DNA of 64,000 nt, from positions 25,661,117 through 25,725,116 of the forward strand of contig CM042181.1 of NCBI GenBank assembly GCA_023376005.1, in the 5' to 3' direction. Under the pieces are notes generated by a model. That model had not been told where the DNA came from. It saw only the letters and a program-made list of their open reading frames with translations, and made no database searches. Below are positions 9,758 through 20,649 of the stretch, piece by piece; the first letter of the stretch is position 1; every line of letters starts with the position of its first letter. The stretch is from Doryteuthis pealeii. Lineage: Eukaryota > Mollusca > Cephalopoda > Myopsida > Loliginidae. Position numbers and translations under genes: made by a program.

Positions 9758-11285
9758 TACTACTGGACACTCTGGATTAGTGGCATTAATTATTGGCCTA
9801 ACCAAGCTTAACTCCACAATCTAATAAATACTTTTTGCACCTTGTATATGTAATATAAATATTTCATAAAAATGCGAGTGCCAGTGTCGCATATTTTAAC
9901 TTTACCCTAACCGTAAATTAATGAATGAAATAAAAATAGCCCAACATATCATTTTGGAATCGGGTTGACTCCTTGAGTAAATCAAAAGCATTCCTAACCG
10001 AATCCGGACCCACAATCCTGAAATTTTAGATTCCCAAGTTTTAGTTACTGCAATTGTTTCTTTTTTTTTTTTCTGTGACTTTTTACGTGATTTTTATTTT
10101 TGCGACGGATTTTTTTTTAGGAGACATTTTTATAACTTGAAATGATCATAATCTTAACGTTGTCATGCAGATTTCCAGTTTCAAATAGACAAATTATATC
10201 TTTGTTTTGATGAAAACTGTTAATTGTTTAAAAATATTGTTAAAGTTTATTTAAGATTTAATATGTACTCATTGCATGAAGTTCCTTTGTTGGACCAAAA
10301 GTCCAATCAAGAGCTAGCTTAACTGCTACCCGATTGGACGGCTTTTATTAACGGCTAGTAATAATATATAAGAGAAAAGAATTGTATTTTAGTCCATTAT
10401 CAGAAGTAGAAATACTAAAAACAGGACGTCGAAAAAGTGAAAGTAGTTAAGAGATAAAAGTATAAAAGAAAAAAAAGTTTATTGGAACATTAACTAAAAA
10501 AAAAAAAAACTGAATAAAATCGATAGGAATGGTTAAAAATCGAGAAATAATGAAGAAATTCAAAAGAAAGAAAACAAGAGATGGAAAAAAAAAAGATGGC
10601 GTAAAAAATAAAGAAAATGGCCGAAGTGAAATAAAAAGAAAGAAAATCGGATGAAAAAAAAAAAAAAATGATAGGAAAAAAATAATGTAGAGGGTGTAAA
10701 GAATACAAACAAAAATAAGATTGAAAAGAAAAATGATTAAAATGAATAACTTAGAATAATGATAATAATACAATTTAAAATTAAATAAAACAATTCGCCT
10801 TTTTTTTCTTGTTGTTTTTTGAATACTTATAAAACAGATCACGCCTTTAACTCGTTTGTATCGTGCGTGTAAGAAAGACAGAAGACGCGTGTTGTATTTT
10901 AAAATGCATGAAAAAGAGAAAGAATAAAAGGAAATACAAATAGAAAGCAATGAAATAGCACAGGTGATTAAAAAACGTAGGTGGGTAGTGTTTTTTTTTT
11001 TTTTTTGTTTCTTTACATCTGTGTCACTTAATGTTTTCGTTTTACGTATGCGACATTCATTCGAAATGAGATTAATTCGCGAACTTTATCGTTGATATAA
11101 CTTCGTATCAAGCGATACTTTGAAGAAGTAAAACATTAAACATTTTGAATTCTGAATTGTTGACTGCTGTTAAGTTCTATTCAGTCGAGTCGGAAAGAAC
11201 TTAGAAATTTCAAGTGTAAGAAAATTAGTGAAATAGATCACTAATTAGGACTGGGCCTATTCTAGTTGTGACCTCCGTAAGCGGA
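9758..11285. other. AT-rich region with a Helitron-related stretch and purine-rich low complexity
   Basis: The segment 10,176-10,345 (caaatagacaaattatatc, gatgaaaactgttaattg, then agtccaatcaagagctag) parallels 45,565-45,745, just downstream of the Helitron helicase remnant, so it is likely Helitron debris. From 10,430 to 10,990 the plus strand is A- and G-rich. The minus ORFs there (10447-10950, 10490-10708) are strings of Phe, Ser, Leu and Ile from low complexity and are not genes. Confidence 0.6.
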
Positions 11286-11289
11286 GGTA

Positions 11290-11503
11290 ATAGGTTTGAA
11301 TTCAGAGTTTTACTTCTCATAGACTGGTTGCCTAACCAAGGTTAAATATCCCAGTCTGCCCTACTATTTACTCATAGCTGGAGGGAGAGTAGTTGGATTC
11401 ATACCTTATATTAGCACTATGTGAACTGTAGCTTCGTCCAGAATTTGAACTCGGCTCGACGAGTCTATTTCTCACGACTCTAACCATTACACCACACAAA
11501 GTT
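11290..11503 (-). mobile_element. SINE-1 copy, minus strand
   Basis: The complement of the family: body actatttactcatagctgga, then the B-box complement ggatttgaactcgg-like text (gaatttgaactcggctcg), ending in the A-box complement aaccattacaccacac. The 3' tail of the SINE is incomplete. Confidence 0.85.
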
Positions 11504-11639
11504 AAGCAACGTCCATCCTGGTCAGTGCCAAAATTAATCGGGGATCCAATGTGCTTTCAACGAAAACTATTTTGACAACAGGACATAGGGCTTTATATTT
11601 TGTGGTGCCCAGAACAATCTAATTATTCATTGGCATTGC

Positions 11640-12582
11640 AGTCTCGGAAGACTATATAGTTCTTGTGCCCCTGGAGTTACAGCGCTTCCTGTGACTGAAG
11701 TCCAATGTTCGAAAAACATTCTCGACCACAGATGTCGCATGTAAAGGCTGTCCTGAAGATGATGTGCCGCTGCTTTCTACTGGACATTTTAGCTTCATGG
11801 TGTTGCGCCAGGGTGGCTTCAGACATTAACAGTCAGCTAAAGAGAGCCTGCCGCCACCGAGGGCGGTTCTGAGCCAAATTTTCCCAGCTGGAAGGGGCAA
11901 TACCAAATCACCTGTGATCATTCTTGCAGACATCCTTGAAACGCAGCTGAGAGCGACCAATCTGTCTCTTACCAAACGAAAGCTCTGCCTAGAGGATGTC
12001 CTTCGGGGTTTGTCCATCATCCATCCGGCGGACATGGCCCAGCCATTGGAGACGACGCTGTCTCCGTAGAGAACACGAGCTGGGAAGTTGAGTTCTCTCT
12101 AGAACTGCTGTGTTAGTGATCCTGTCCCTCCAGGTGATTTCCAGTATACGTCTAAGGCAGCGAAGATAGAAGCTATTTAGTTGTCGCTCTTGGTGGGAAT
12201 ACAGGGTCCATGTTTTACTTCCATACATGAGGGTGCTGATAACGCATGCCCTATACACTTGTACCTTTGTACGGATAGTGAGCCGGCTGTTGTCCCACAA
12301 CAATCTGTGAGCTTCCCAAAAGTTGAGGCAGCTTTTCCGATCCGGCAACTGAGTTCAGTATCAAGTGATAGGTTGTCGCTGATGGTGGACCCAAAGTAGG
12401 TGAAGGTGTTTACGGCTTCCAGGGTGTAGTTTTTGATGGTGATGATGGGAAGATTTTCGGTTCCCTGACCCATCGTCTTGGTTTTCTTAATACTAATGGT
12501 CAGGCTGAAGTTCTGGCAGGCTTGGGTGAACTGGCCCATGAGTGTTTGCACGTACTCCTGGGAGTGTGCTACCACTGCCCAG

Positions 12583-12587
<5 letters not shown>
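11640..12587 (-). mobile_element. Non-LTR retrotransposon fragment (reverse transcriptase 3' part)
   Basis: Minus-strand translation in three overlapping frames gives the C-terminal half of a LINE reverse transcriptase: LTISIKKTKTMGQG, then YTLEAVNTFTYFGSTIS, then ACVISTLMYGSKTWTLY and RRLQWLGHVRRMDD, which are typical of the thumb/connector region of LINE polymerases. Frameshifts near 12,320 and 12,000 and later stops show it is dead. The catalytic F/YxDD motif is not included, because the fragment is cut at the TA tract at 12,588. ORFs at 11826-12035, 11989-12348 and 12177-12587 are its pieces. Confidence 0.85.

Positions 12588-12612
<25 letters not shown>
12588..12612. repeat. (AT)n tract between two retroelement fragments
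   Basis: A short AT tract marks the junction between the minus-strand LINE fragment on the left and the plus-strand Penelope-like element on the right. PLEs in this window seem to sit next to such tracts. Confidence 0.9.
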
Positions 12613-12613
<1 letters not shown>

Positions 12614-13494
12614 GCCCAGTGAATGTAGGTTTTCTGTAAATGCTACTACTATTTAGCAGGTTCCCTAAGCCCTATATCTACTTTCGTTATGTGGATGATA
12701 CATTCGTCAGTTTCAATTCACGTATCGATGCTTTAGTGTTCTTCAATGAACTTAACAATTTACATCATTCCTTATCCTTTTACTATGGAGTCCGAAAACA
12801 ATAATAAACTGCCTTTCTTGGATGTATTAGTAGAAAAGAATTCGTCGGTTTTCGTAACTAGCATTTACAGAAAACCTACATTCACTGGGCTTTATTTAAG
12901 TTGGGATGCCTTTACCCCTAAATCGAAGAAAATTAACTTAAGTGTCTGACATTTACGGCCCTTAAAATTTGTTCCAGCAATAAAATCGAGAGTGAACTTG
13001 AACAAATCAGAAATTTGTTTTTGAATAATGGGTACCCAGATGAGGTCATCACTAAAACAATTAATCTAACTGTAAACAAGTTTAGAAACAACAAGCCTTT
13101 CGGTCCTTCTAAATGTCCCGTTTACGTTAGACTCTCATGGATTGGTCCCACTAGCCTGACCATTGCTAATAAGATCTCCTCCTCGGTCATGCGTTGCTAC
13201 AATGCCGTGAAAGTGCGGACAATAATCACCATCGGACCCGCATTTCGGTCCTTTCACAAAGATGTACTCCCAATCTTCCAGCAAAGTAATCTCATTTATA
13301 AATCTAAATGCCGATGTAGTTCGGTATACATTGGACGTACATCCCAGCGACTTGAAATTAGAATAAAACAGCATGTTCCACGCACACTTCGCAATGCTAT
13401 TGCTAATAATACATCCAGGCATACGAACCAAGAGCCATGTTGTTCCCATGCGAGTGCTCTAATTATTATAATTCATAACATTTTATGTCTTTAG
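12613..13494 (+). mobile_element. Penelope-like element (PLE) remnant: reverse transcriptase plus GIY-YIG endonuclease
   Basis: Plus-strand frames give PYIYFRYVDDTFVSF with the catalytic YVDD motif (12,661 on), then NNKLPFLDVLVEKNSS and TSIYRKPTFTGLY, both typical of PLE reverse transcriptases. A 159-codon ORF (13,015-13,494) carries the linker and the endonuclease start: YKSKCRCSSVYIGRTSQRL, where VYIG followed by RIKQH resembles the GIY-YIG nuclease. An extra T near 12,775 and a small deletion near 12,940 break the frame. The left 33 bp (12,614-12,646) are the exact complement of 12,861-12,893, so the 5' end carries an inverted piece of the element itself, a known habit of PLEs. It is truncated and inactive. 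Confidence 0.85.
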
Positions 13495-13739
13495 GAAAGT
13501 TTTTACACAATAAAAGTATACAAACGTATACGTTTTGGTGACTATATATTTTTTCAGTAACGTTGTTTCTTCAATCAATTTATTCTTATTTTTCCATAAT
13601 TCGCCAAATTTAGTTCATGTACCCCCCCCCCCCCAAAAAAAACAAAAAAAAAATCAACGTGTTTATTCGTGGCATAGTCACGTTAAATTCTTCTAAATTT
13701 GCATTGCACTTTTAGTCCATTCATAGTAACAAGATTGTT
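13495..13739. other. AT-rich stretch after the PLE
   Basis: Contains a run of Cs near 13,623-13,634 and A-rich DNA. A partly palindromic phrase gtatacaaacgtatacgttt at 13,527-13,546 follows the PLE and could belong to its terminal repeat. No gene. Confidence 0.4.
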
Positions 13740-14050
13740 CTGCTAGCCCTGTCGGCGAGGCTTAGAATACGCTGACTGTATCTGCTGTAAGACTCCACAA
13801 AAGGAGGAACCTATGTATGACACTCAATTGCCTCTGATGGTGAGGCTTAAGTTCTGGATATTTTTTTTGGGGGTGGGGTGTAGTTTTCATTGCCATTACT
13901 CTCAGGTCATCTCTGACCTGAATTGGTAGTTCCTGTTAGGGTCATATCTATGGGTCAAATAGATCTGTTTAAAAATTAAAAAACAAAACAAAAAAGAAAC
14001 AAGGCATTATACAACCCTTGACGGATAAATATGCCGTTAGAATCAATTAA
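13740..14050 (+). mobile_element. Repeat family A, partial
   Basis: Contains aggcttagaatacgctgact and later attgccattactctcaggtc, then the tail tatgccgttagaatcaatta. The middle of the family is deleted. Confidence 0.7.
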
Positions 14051-14160
14051 TCAAGCTTATTTTGCCCCTCTTTTTTTAGTGAGTCACCGGTATTTGGAGA
14101 AAAAAGATAAAAGAAAATGTTAATAAAACTTCATATTTAATGAGGAACGGAGTATGGAAT

Positions 14161-14632
14161 TGTAGCGATTGCCTGTCCCTGTTTGAAACGATGTGGGATT
14201 CAGAAGAGTTATCTTCCCTTGCTGCAGGTTTTCACCAGGAGAGGGCTAGACTATTTAAATGGGAGCCCGGGGGGGGGGAATCTAACTCTCTTCCTTTGGG
14301 ACCGGCAAACACTTCACATAGTTTAGACGCTTGTGCCTCTTACCCTAAGTGAGGGAGAAAGCCCGCTACTTAGCTATCAGTAAGTGACACTCCTTAGGAC
14401 GTACATCCCACTTCCTTTATAATGAATTTATATATCTGTTTTGTATATTTATCTAGTACCTTATAATGAGTATATGTATTCTTGTCATGAATGTATTTCT
14501 ATGTGCTCACGTATTAAAGTCTGTTTGTTAATATCTAACTCCTTTGTCGGAATATTTTAAGTACACACATGTACCCACGTTGGAAGGTTGCTTTAAGCCT
14601 TCCAACTTATTATAAGAACTTTATATCTTACA
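14161..14632 (+). mobile_element. Solo LTR
   Basis: A 472-bp unit starts tgtagcgattgcctg and ends tatatcttaca, that is TG...CA as in LTRs. It is flanked by a 4-bp direct repeat, gaat, at 14,157-14,160 and 14,633-14,636. It matches 57,170-56,730 on the other strand along its length, including agttatcttcccttgctgca and gtacccacgttggaagg. There is an attaaagtctgtttg polyadenylation-like stretch. No internal retrotransposon sequence is next to it, so it is a solo LTR left by recombination. The superfamily is unknown. Confidence 0.85.
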
Positions 14633-14636
14633 GAAT

Positions 14637-15714
14637 TTTCGGTAAATATAAACTTGAAAAATAAAATGTTATAACTTCTGTCTTGGAATATTTTTCGCTG
14701 AAAGCTGGGGATAGTTTGTTAATGTTTACTTTTCGTAAGTCAATGTACCACTGTATATGAAAATTTTTTATGTATTTTCGCAAAATATCATATCATGAAA
14801 TTTCAAATATATCTATAATTCTTTTCCCAGTTGATAACTCGGTAGACGACAGTACTTAATCTCTCAATATTTCTCTTTTCTTTTTTCTTCTCTTCTTTCA
14901 TTTTAACTTCATATTCTCCATCTTTATTCCTTCTATGCATTACATTGTGTTATTTCGTTCATATTTATTTCTCTTTTTATGCTTTCTTTTGTTTACTTGG
15001 TTGATTTCAAAGGATTTCAGTCAACCAATGCCCCTGTGATGTCATTATCTTGAATCCATCGAGAAGCCGAAGTGTCTATATATAGCTAAACAATACTTTT
15101 ATTAGTCTATGCGAGTGAATGAAAATTTTGACGTATTTCACACACCGTAAATATATGAAATACGTCAAAATTTTCCTTCTCGTTAATACAGTGAAAAATC
15201 TCATTAATTATATTGCCAAAATAAATAAAACTTAAATTTACATTAGAAGATATTATCTATAAACTTGCATGTCTCCCCACCCCCTTATTTTGTATTTATT
15301 TTTTTATGGATATTAAATTTTCTACTCCTCGAAATAGAGGAAAACGTTGACTTACGTCACTAATATGTCACTTGATAGTGCGTTATGTAATAACATCCCA
15401 TTACCAAAACTCCACAAACGGAAGTGTAAAGGTGTTTTATAGGCAGTTAGAGACCACCTCGATTTGAAACAATGACGACAAAGTCTGCGTTTTCAGTTTC
15501 GGCATTTGGAGATTTCTCAGGCATTACAGAGTTGACGTATTTTGTGTGTGTGTGTGGGGGGGGGGTGACAGGCTTTGATAGAGACTTTTAGAAGTATTTA
15601 TTCTTCTCTGTAGAAACAATACTAACCATCACAGTGGGATTCTAATTACCATCGCATTGTCAGACAAAGCAATAAGCAGTCGTAACTCAATACAGTTCCT
15701 GCATTGCCGCAAGC
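14637..15714. other. AT-rich spacer, no gene seen
   Basis: Contains a possible MITE-B end near 14,731 (cgtaagtcaatgtaccactg), a short inverted pair atgaaaattttgacgtattt / aaatacgtcaaaattttcct around 15,118-15,178, and a TG/G run near 15,543-15,566. No coding signal. Confidence 0.6.
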
Positions 15715-15895
15715 ATAGTGCAGAATGGTGGAATAATTATCTGGCACCATTACCACACTGAAACCAGCAACCAATCAGGAATCAAGGAATGGGATCATCC
15801 ATATACAAGTACGGAATATTCATGGTTGCTATAGATACCAACTGTTTCATATACACATTCAGTTATGCTTAGTTGTTGTTCAATTTAACACTCTT
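15715..15895 (+). mobile_element. Dispersed repeat family E
   Basis: Contains accagcaaccaatcaggaat, caaggaatgggatcatccat and ctgtttcatatacacattca, shared with 25,365, 51,075 (complement) and 62,995. The CCAAT-type motif and its place before a tRNA-complementary stretch in the 63-kb copy suggest an LTR. That is inference. Confidence 0.65.
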
Positions 15896-16792
15896 GATGA
15901 GAGACGGTTTAGAAACTCACTAAGATGACGGGCCTGAATTATTAAAACACTAGCCAGATATGTGGATGTATCACAGTGTGATAATATAATTATTACAACG
16001 TTTAATGTTTACTTAAGAGCTATTACCAAATGTAAAAGTATAATAATCTTGATTTAACTCTTTCACTCTTTTTTTCTTTCTTTTCATCTTTTTCGATTGA
16101 AACAGATCAGCATTATTGCTTCCACACACTCACCCCCTCTCTCTCTAATTATATTTTTTACTGTGTAGCATGTCCTGTTTCTTCCCTTTCTTCATAATAA
16201 AAACGGAATGGTCCATTATTTAGCTAAGATGATGAGACACTCGTAAGAAATAAGAATTCGGCGGATAAGCAACACCAAGATTTACATATTTGAATTTCAT
16301 CTTGGACAACTTGGACGGTATTGTTTTTAACCCGAGTGTGTTGCAAGAGGATCGTACGGTCGTACTTTTAAGGAACACGAATATTAATATATAAATAGGA
16401 ACCAAATTGTAAATGCATGTTTGTCCGTTTCTTCCGACTACCCGGCGTCACCTGGGTAGAGGAGAAAACCCCCACAAAACAAACAAAAAAACAAAACCAA
16501 AGTGGTATAATGGTTTCGCAAGCTAGTCTTGCAGATCCATTACTCACTGGGTGCCCTATAACCCCCCCCTCCACACATAATCCGATCTGAAAAAAAAAAT
16601 GATTGTTTCGCGCTTCCATGTTGATTTGTTTAATTTTGAGATTCACGGACATTTTAATTAGAATTTTAATGCTATTTTAATTAGAATTTTAATGCTATTT
16701 TAATTAGAATTTTAATGCTATTTTAATTTTAATTTTTAAATATCTTCGCAAATCTTCATAATATTTGCATACAAACCTTGACTATGTAACAG

Positions 16793-16796
<4 letters not shown>
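15896..16796. other. Spacer with a 25-bp tandem repeat
   Basis: A unit ttttaattagaattttaatg plus ctatt is repeated three times at 16,651-16,731. A trace of the dispersed family with cccggcgtcacctgggtaga lies near 16,440. ORFs at 16220-16405 and 16368-16652 (minus) have no recognisable domain. Confidence 0.6.

Positions 16797-16841
<45 letters not shown>
16797..16841. repeat. (TA)n microsatellite
   Basis: Lies 40 bp left of the perfect inverted repeat; a second TA tract borders its right arm (17,351-17,381). Confidence 0.95.
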
Positions 16842-16842
<1 letters not shown>

Positions 16843-16997
16843 ATTTTTGGATGTTTGTTTTTAGAAGCAATGTTGAATAAATTATTATTTATATTTTTGC
16901 TTGAAGGCAATTATAAATGCATGTATCGTATAAAATTCGATAATTATAGAAAATAAACTTGACAAGTAAATCCCGCAAAGGATGGCTCGCCATGCAG

Positions 16998-17046
16998 AAC
17001 ACCGTACAGACTGTTTCGACTTTATTAAGTCTCTTCAGCGATGTAT
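16998..17046 (-). ncRNA. Hammerhead ribozyme, type I (left arm)
   Basis: Exact mirror of the right-arm motif. On the minus strand the core ctgaaga is at 17,038-17,032, followed by a 5-bp stem II with loop AATA and then gaaac. Stem III is short (ACA/UGU), the cleavage triplet is GUA, and stem I has six pairs. Confidence 0.8.
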
Positions 17047-17187
17047 ACTAACGACTCCCCTCCGACAGGCATAGTCAGAGACCATATCCGTTCGGCCGCC
17101 GGTACATAGCGAACAATCCCTGCGAAATTAACCTTGTCAAGGAAATTATTACACGCCCCTGCCATAGCAGGCAAGTAGACGTTAGTA

Positions 17188-17235
17188 TACATCGCTGAAG
17201 AGACTTAATAAAGTCGAAACAGTCTGTACGGTGTT
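17188..17235 (+). ncRNA. Hammerhead ribozyme, type I (right arm)
   Basis: Core ctgaaga at 17,195-17,201. Stem II is gactt/aagtc with loop aata (17,202-17,215). gaaa is at 17,216-17,219, and stem III is ACA/UGU (17,219-17,227). Predicted cleavage is after A17228 in a GUA triplet. Stem I pairs cggtgt (17,229-17,234) with acatcg (17,189-17,194), including one G-U. All conserved core positions are present. Minimal type I hammerheads with a weak stem III are known from PLEs and retrozymes and tend to act as dimers. Confidence 0.82.
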
Positions 17236-17346
17236 CTGCATGGCGAGCCATCCTTTGCGGGATTTACTTGTCAAGTTTATTTTCTATAATTATCGAATTT
17301 TATACGATACATGCATTTATAATTGCCTTCAAGCAAAAATATAAAT

Positions 17347-17381
<35 letters not shown>

Positions 17382-17382
<1 letters not shown>

Positions 17383-17644
17383 TTTGTCTTTAACTGTTTT
17401 ATTTTCGTAATTTCCGCAGGACATACATACACACAACTGCCTTTTATATATGTATAGAAGATAGATAATTGCTTCAAACTGGCGAAGTAACATGAAAATA
17501 TTAACATTTTTCACCCGCGTACTTTTATATCTTAAGCATTTTTACAATAACTGTGGGATTTCTACTGGTACAGACACTACACTCTGATCCTAGGGAAGGA
17601 AGTGACATTTTGATCCGAGTACCGATCCCTGCGTAAATTATGCT
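17382..17644. other. Spacer, no gene seen
   Basis: Unique sequence between the (TA)n tract at 17,351-17,381 and a family A copy. It contains ctttgtctttaactgtttta, a phrase that recurs next to TA tracts at 30,610 and 58,820, so it is part of an older dispersed repeat. Confidence 0.5.
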
Positions 17645-18235
17645 GTCATTTTTTACGGGATTTGTTGGTTAGTTTTTACGGCATGTCAAATCCATTAGGT
17701 TATGCGAAAGACGTTTTATTCATTCTTGATGGGCACTCAATTTTTATTTAAAACTCAGTTTTTTAAACACATTTTTGAATCTCCTTTTTTCTTCTATTTA
17801 AACATAGATAGGACCATAACAGGTCCCACCACTCCGGGTCAGAGTGGACCTGGGAGTAATGGTAATGAAGGGGTACTCCACATTCCCCAAAGCTCCAAAA
17901 TTTGAACCTCACCATCAGATAGTTTAACATCATACTCAGAGCACTCAGCCTTCTAGCACATATATGATAAAAAGGGTTGGAGTTTGCCATAAGGGTAATA
18001 CGGTTGGGGCAATCATATAGATGCTATGGCTTGACGTGATCAGTCGATTGATCGGAGGGGTTCTCTCTGATTTCCCGTCTAGTGTAAGTAAGGAAAAAAG
18101 TGGAGTGTTGCATGTCATGGACTGGTCAGCCACCAGGATTCCATCTTTAAGCATCGCGGGTCGCCATCTACGGCCAACAGGTGGCCCCATTAGGAGAGGT
18201 GCAGTCGGTATATTCTAAAGCCGACAGGGCTTTTT
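17645..18235 (-). mobile_element. Repeat family A, minus strand
   Basis: Complement of the family: tail at 17,645-17,700 (acggcatgtcaaatccatta), then ccactccgggtcagagtgg, then gcatcgcgggtcgccatcta and gaggtgcagtcggtatattc at the right. ORFs here are shadows. Confidence 0.8.
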
Positions 18236-18917
18236 ATTAATTTTTTTTTTACGGGAAATATATTAATCTGTAAAATAGAAAACAATAAGGATCGAACGCA
18301 AACTCGACAGAAAACTGGTCGATAATTTTCTCACAGCAACAACTGAAAAGACATTTTTTATTTTGTAATGGTGGAAAAAGACACATTAAAAATCAGCGAC
18401 ATTTTGGTGTCGCTCAGATTTATTTTGCTAAAACAGAAGATACGAAACTTACCTTAGTCTGACACAAGGTCATGATAAAGGATATCCGGGTCACAAGGTC
18501 ATAATAAAGGATCTCAAACATATTGGCCATGCCTTGCAAGAGTAACTAACATCTTTTCTATAGATGTGCCCAATGTTAAAACGGAATTGAAGGTGGAAAG
18601 ATCTAAAAATGGTATTGGCGTATATTTAACTCGGTAATGGAACTGACTTTCAAGATTTGGGCGATCATACCTCTCCACAGCTTCCTTTGTCGGTAAACTA
18701 AATAACCATTACTGTTCTTCAGAGAAACAGTTTGGATTCAGAAATTTCCTTCTCCCTGATTGATTTCCTACTACGTTAGCAATTAGCGCTAATATTTTAC
18801 TCGTAGTCGGTGAAGAAAGAAGTGGATTCATATCTTTTCCAATGGGCATTAGTATATCGCAGATATCGATTACGCCAATATGGATTTTCAAAATTGGGGA
18901 TATTTATTCTTTTCAAA
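18236..18917. other. Spacer, no gene seen
   Basis: A direct repeat ggtcataataaaggatctca / ggtcatgataaaggatatcc lies at 18,466-18,525. No exon or domain recognised. Confidence 0.5.
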
Positions 18918-19105
18918 GTGGTGTAGTGGCTAACGTGCTAGACTGCGACATCGTAGTAAGCGAGTTCGAACTCCAGACGCGCTATTATGTTCCACTTTTG
19001 AAAGGTATTAACCCCCTCATCCCCCAGTACCACTACTGTTCTTCTACAAGAATGGCTTTCATATTAAATAACACACCAAGCTGGTTATGCCATTAAATAA
19101 AGAAA
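18918..19105 (+). mobile_element. SINE-2 copy
   Basis: Head gtgtagtggctaacgtgcta with gactgcgacatcgtagtaag, B-box gagttcgaactccag, and a body ending aataacacaccaagctggtt then tgccattaaat. Confidence 0.85.
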
Positions 19106-19237
19106 GTTAAAAAAAACTTTATTCTTCTCAAAATTGATGAAAAAAAATTTTTTTTTTTAATTGACATCATATGAGAATTGTGGTATTACCAAACCTATGA
19201 TACAGCGTAATGGTTGATAAGCTCCTCTCACGAATTA

Positions 19238-19287
<50 letters not shown>

Positions 19288-19637
19288 GTGTTCGATTTTC
19301 ATCAGGTATCCTACATATGTAGGAAACCTCTGAATTCAAACCTGTTAAAATCCGCTTAAGAATTGACCTTGTGTCACATCCTTATCGTTCGGGGAGGTTA
19401 GTAAATAGATACATATATCTTCTGTTATTCGAAATATCTAATACAGGAAGGAATATTAAAAACAAAAAAACCCAAACTAAAAAAAAATGAAGACAATGAA
19501 AAAAACACGAGAAAACAAAAAAGAAGAATGATTCACTTGTAGAATTGACATGTCAAAATAATAAGAATCCATGAATAAGAATCCTGTCTGTTGAAAATCG
19601 GAAAGTTGCTTATAGAAAATATTTCAAATCTCAAAAC
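19106..19637. other. Downstream flank of TBATA: TTA microsatellite and SINE-1 tail fragment
   Basis: A (TTA)n tract at 19,240-19,287, then a SINE-1 3' piece at 19,316-19,412 (ctctgaattcaaacctgtta). No gene. Confidence 0.7.
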
Positions 19638-19643
19638 TTTATT
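19638..19643 (-). promoter_or_regulatory. Candidate polyadenylation signal of the TBATA gene
   Basis: TTTATT on the plus strand reads AATAAA on the minus strand, about 75 bases past the stop codon at 19,718-19,720. It is the first canonical hexamer I see after the stop. Location only. Confidence 0.5.
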
Positions 19644-19717
19644 TTCCGTTAAGTATCAAACATTAATAACCAGTTCTAGTATATTACGTATTGATGAATC
19701 CTTTTAATGTGTCACAT

Positions 19718-20004
19718 CTAAATATTATGTTTGTCAATTGACATTTCTTGGTTCCATTTTGGTGGAGTTTCATTGCTTTTAAACGCTGTTTGGGCTGAAC
19801 GAGATTCCAGATTTCGGCCATGAGAAACTTTTGAATATTTAATCTTCGGTTGTGATTGGTTGTCCCGAGATGCTGATGATGGATATTCGTTTCTTTCTTT
19901 TTTGTGTCCACCGGACCTGATGTCTGCAGTGGTCAGTTTCTCGATTGGAACTTGCTTTGGCCGCCGAAAGGTTTCTGTTACTGGAGTCTTTAGTGTGTCC
20001 AAGG
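19718..20004 (-). CDS. TBATA: TBATA-like terminal exon 7
   Basis: Acceptor attttgttttcag; 287 nt to the stop codon. It encodes LDTLKTPVTETFRRPKQVP and a long basic, Ser/Asn/Gln-rich tail ending WNQEMSIDKHNI. No recognisable domain; it is likely disordered. Confidence 0.88.
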
Positions 20005-20051
20005 CTGAAAACAAAATATATAGAAAACAACCATGATTTAAGAAATAGTAG

Positions 20052-20102
<51 letters not shown>

Positions 20103-20601
20103 TAGACAAAACGAGACCCGTTGGGGCACCCATTTAACTCCGGGTAGATAATTGAGATTAGGGAAAAGTAAGTTTGCAAAGCGAATAAAATTTAATAATA
20201 ATAAATACGACCGGAAAAACATTAAAATCATTTTGTATGTTAAGCTAAGAAAGGGAATGTTTGACCTAATTTAAGCTACTGGTTGCTGCTTGTGAAATCT
20301 AACATAGAAATACATTTCAAATTCTCCCCCCCCCCCTCTCTCTCTCTCTCCTCTTCCAGAGAGACTAAGATTATATAACGAGGAGGTAATCAATAGATAC
20401 ATAGAGGGGGAAAAGTGATAGAAAGTAAAGAGATTGGTCAGTTTTTGACTTAATAGCAAATTACGACTAATTAGAACCAATCAAAACGGAATTTTTTAAA
20501 AACATAATTTAATCCTATACAAGTAAGGTGTAATTTTCGTGTCTTCAAACTAAATAGGAAAAAAGCCTTAGGGAACCAAAAGTTGATTCGCTCAGCGTTA
20601 G

Positions 20602-20649
<48 letters not shown>

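Larger units (their letters stand above)
16881..17352. mobile_element. Perfect 173-bp inverted repeat with a hammerhead motif in each arm
   Basis: Arms at 16,881-17,053 and 17,180-17,352 are exact reverse complements over their full 173 bp by eye, separated by a 126-bp unique spacer. Each arm carries a type I hammerhead motif pointing outwards from the spacer. TA microsatellites lie at or near both outer ends. The identity of the arms implies a recent origin or gene conversion. The short peptide LLFIFLLEGNYKCMYRIK is translated from both arms, but this is a consequence of the duplication and not evidence for a gene. It is likely a non-autonomous retroelement of the PLE or retrozyme type; this is inference from the ribozyme. 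Confidence 0.85.

Noticed and set aside
10447..10950. 167-codon minus-strand ORF rich in Phe, Ile and Ser
   Set aside because: It comes from A-rich low-complexity DNA on the plus strand; no domain, signal or splice context.
16651..16731. Short direct repeats that could suggest a CRISPR-like array
   Set aside because: Tandem 25-bp AT-rich units with no spacers, in eukaryotic DNA.
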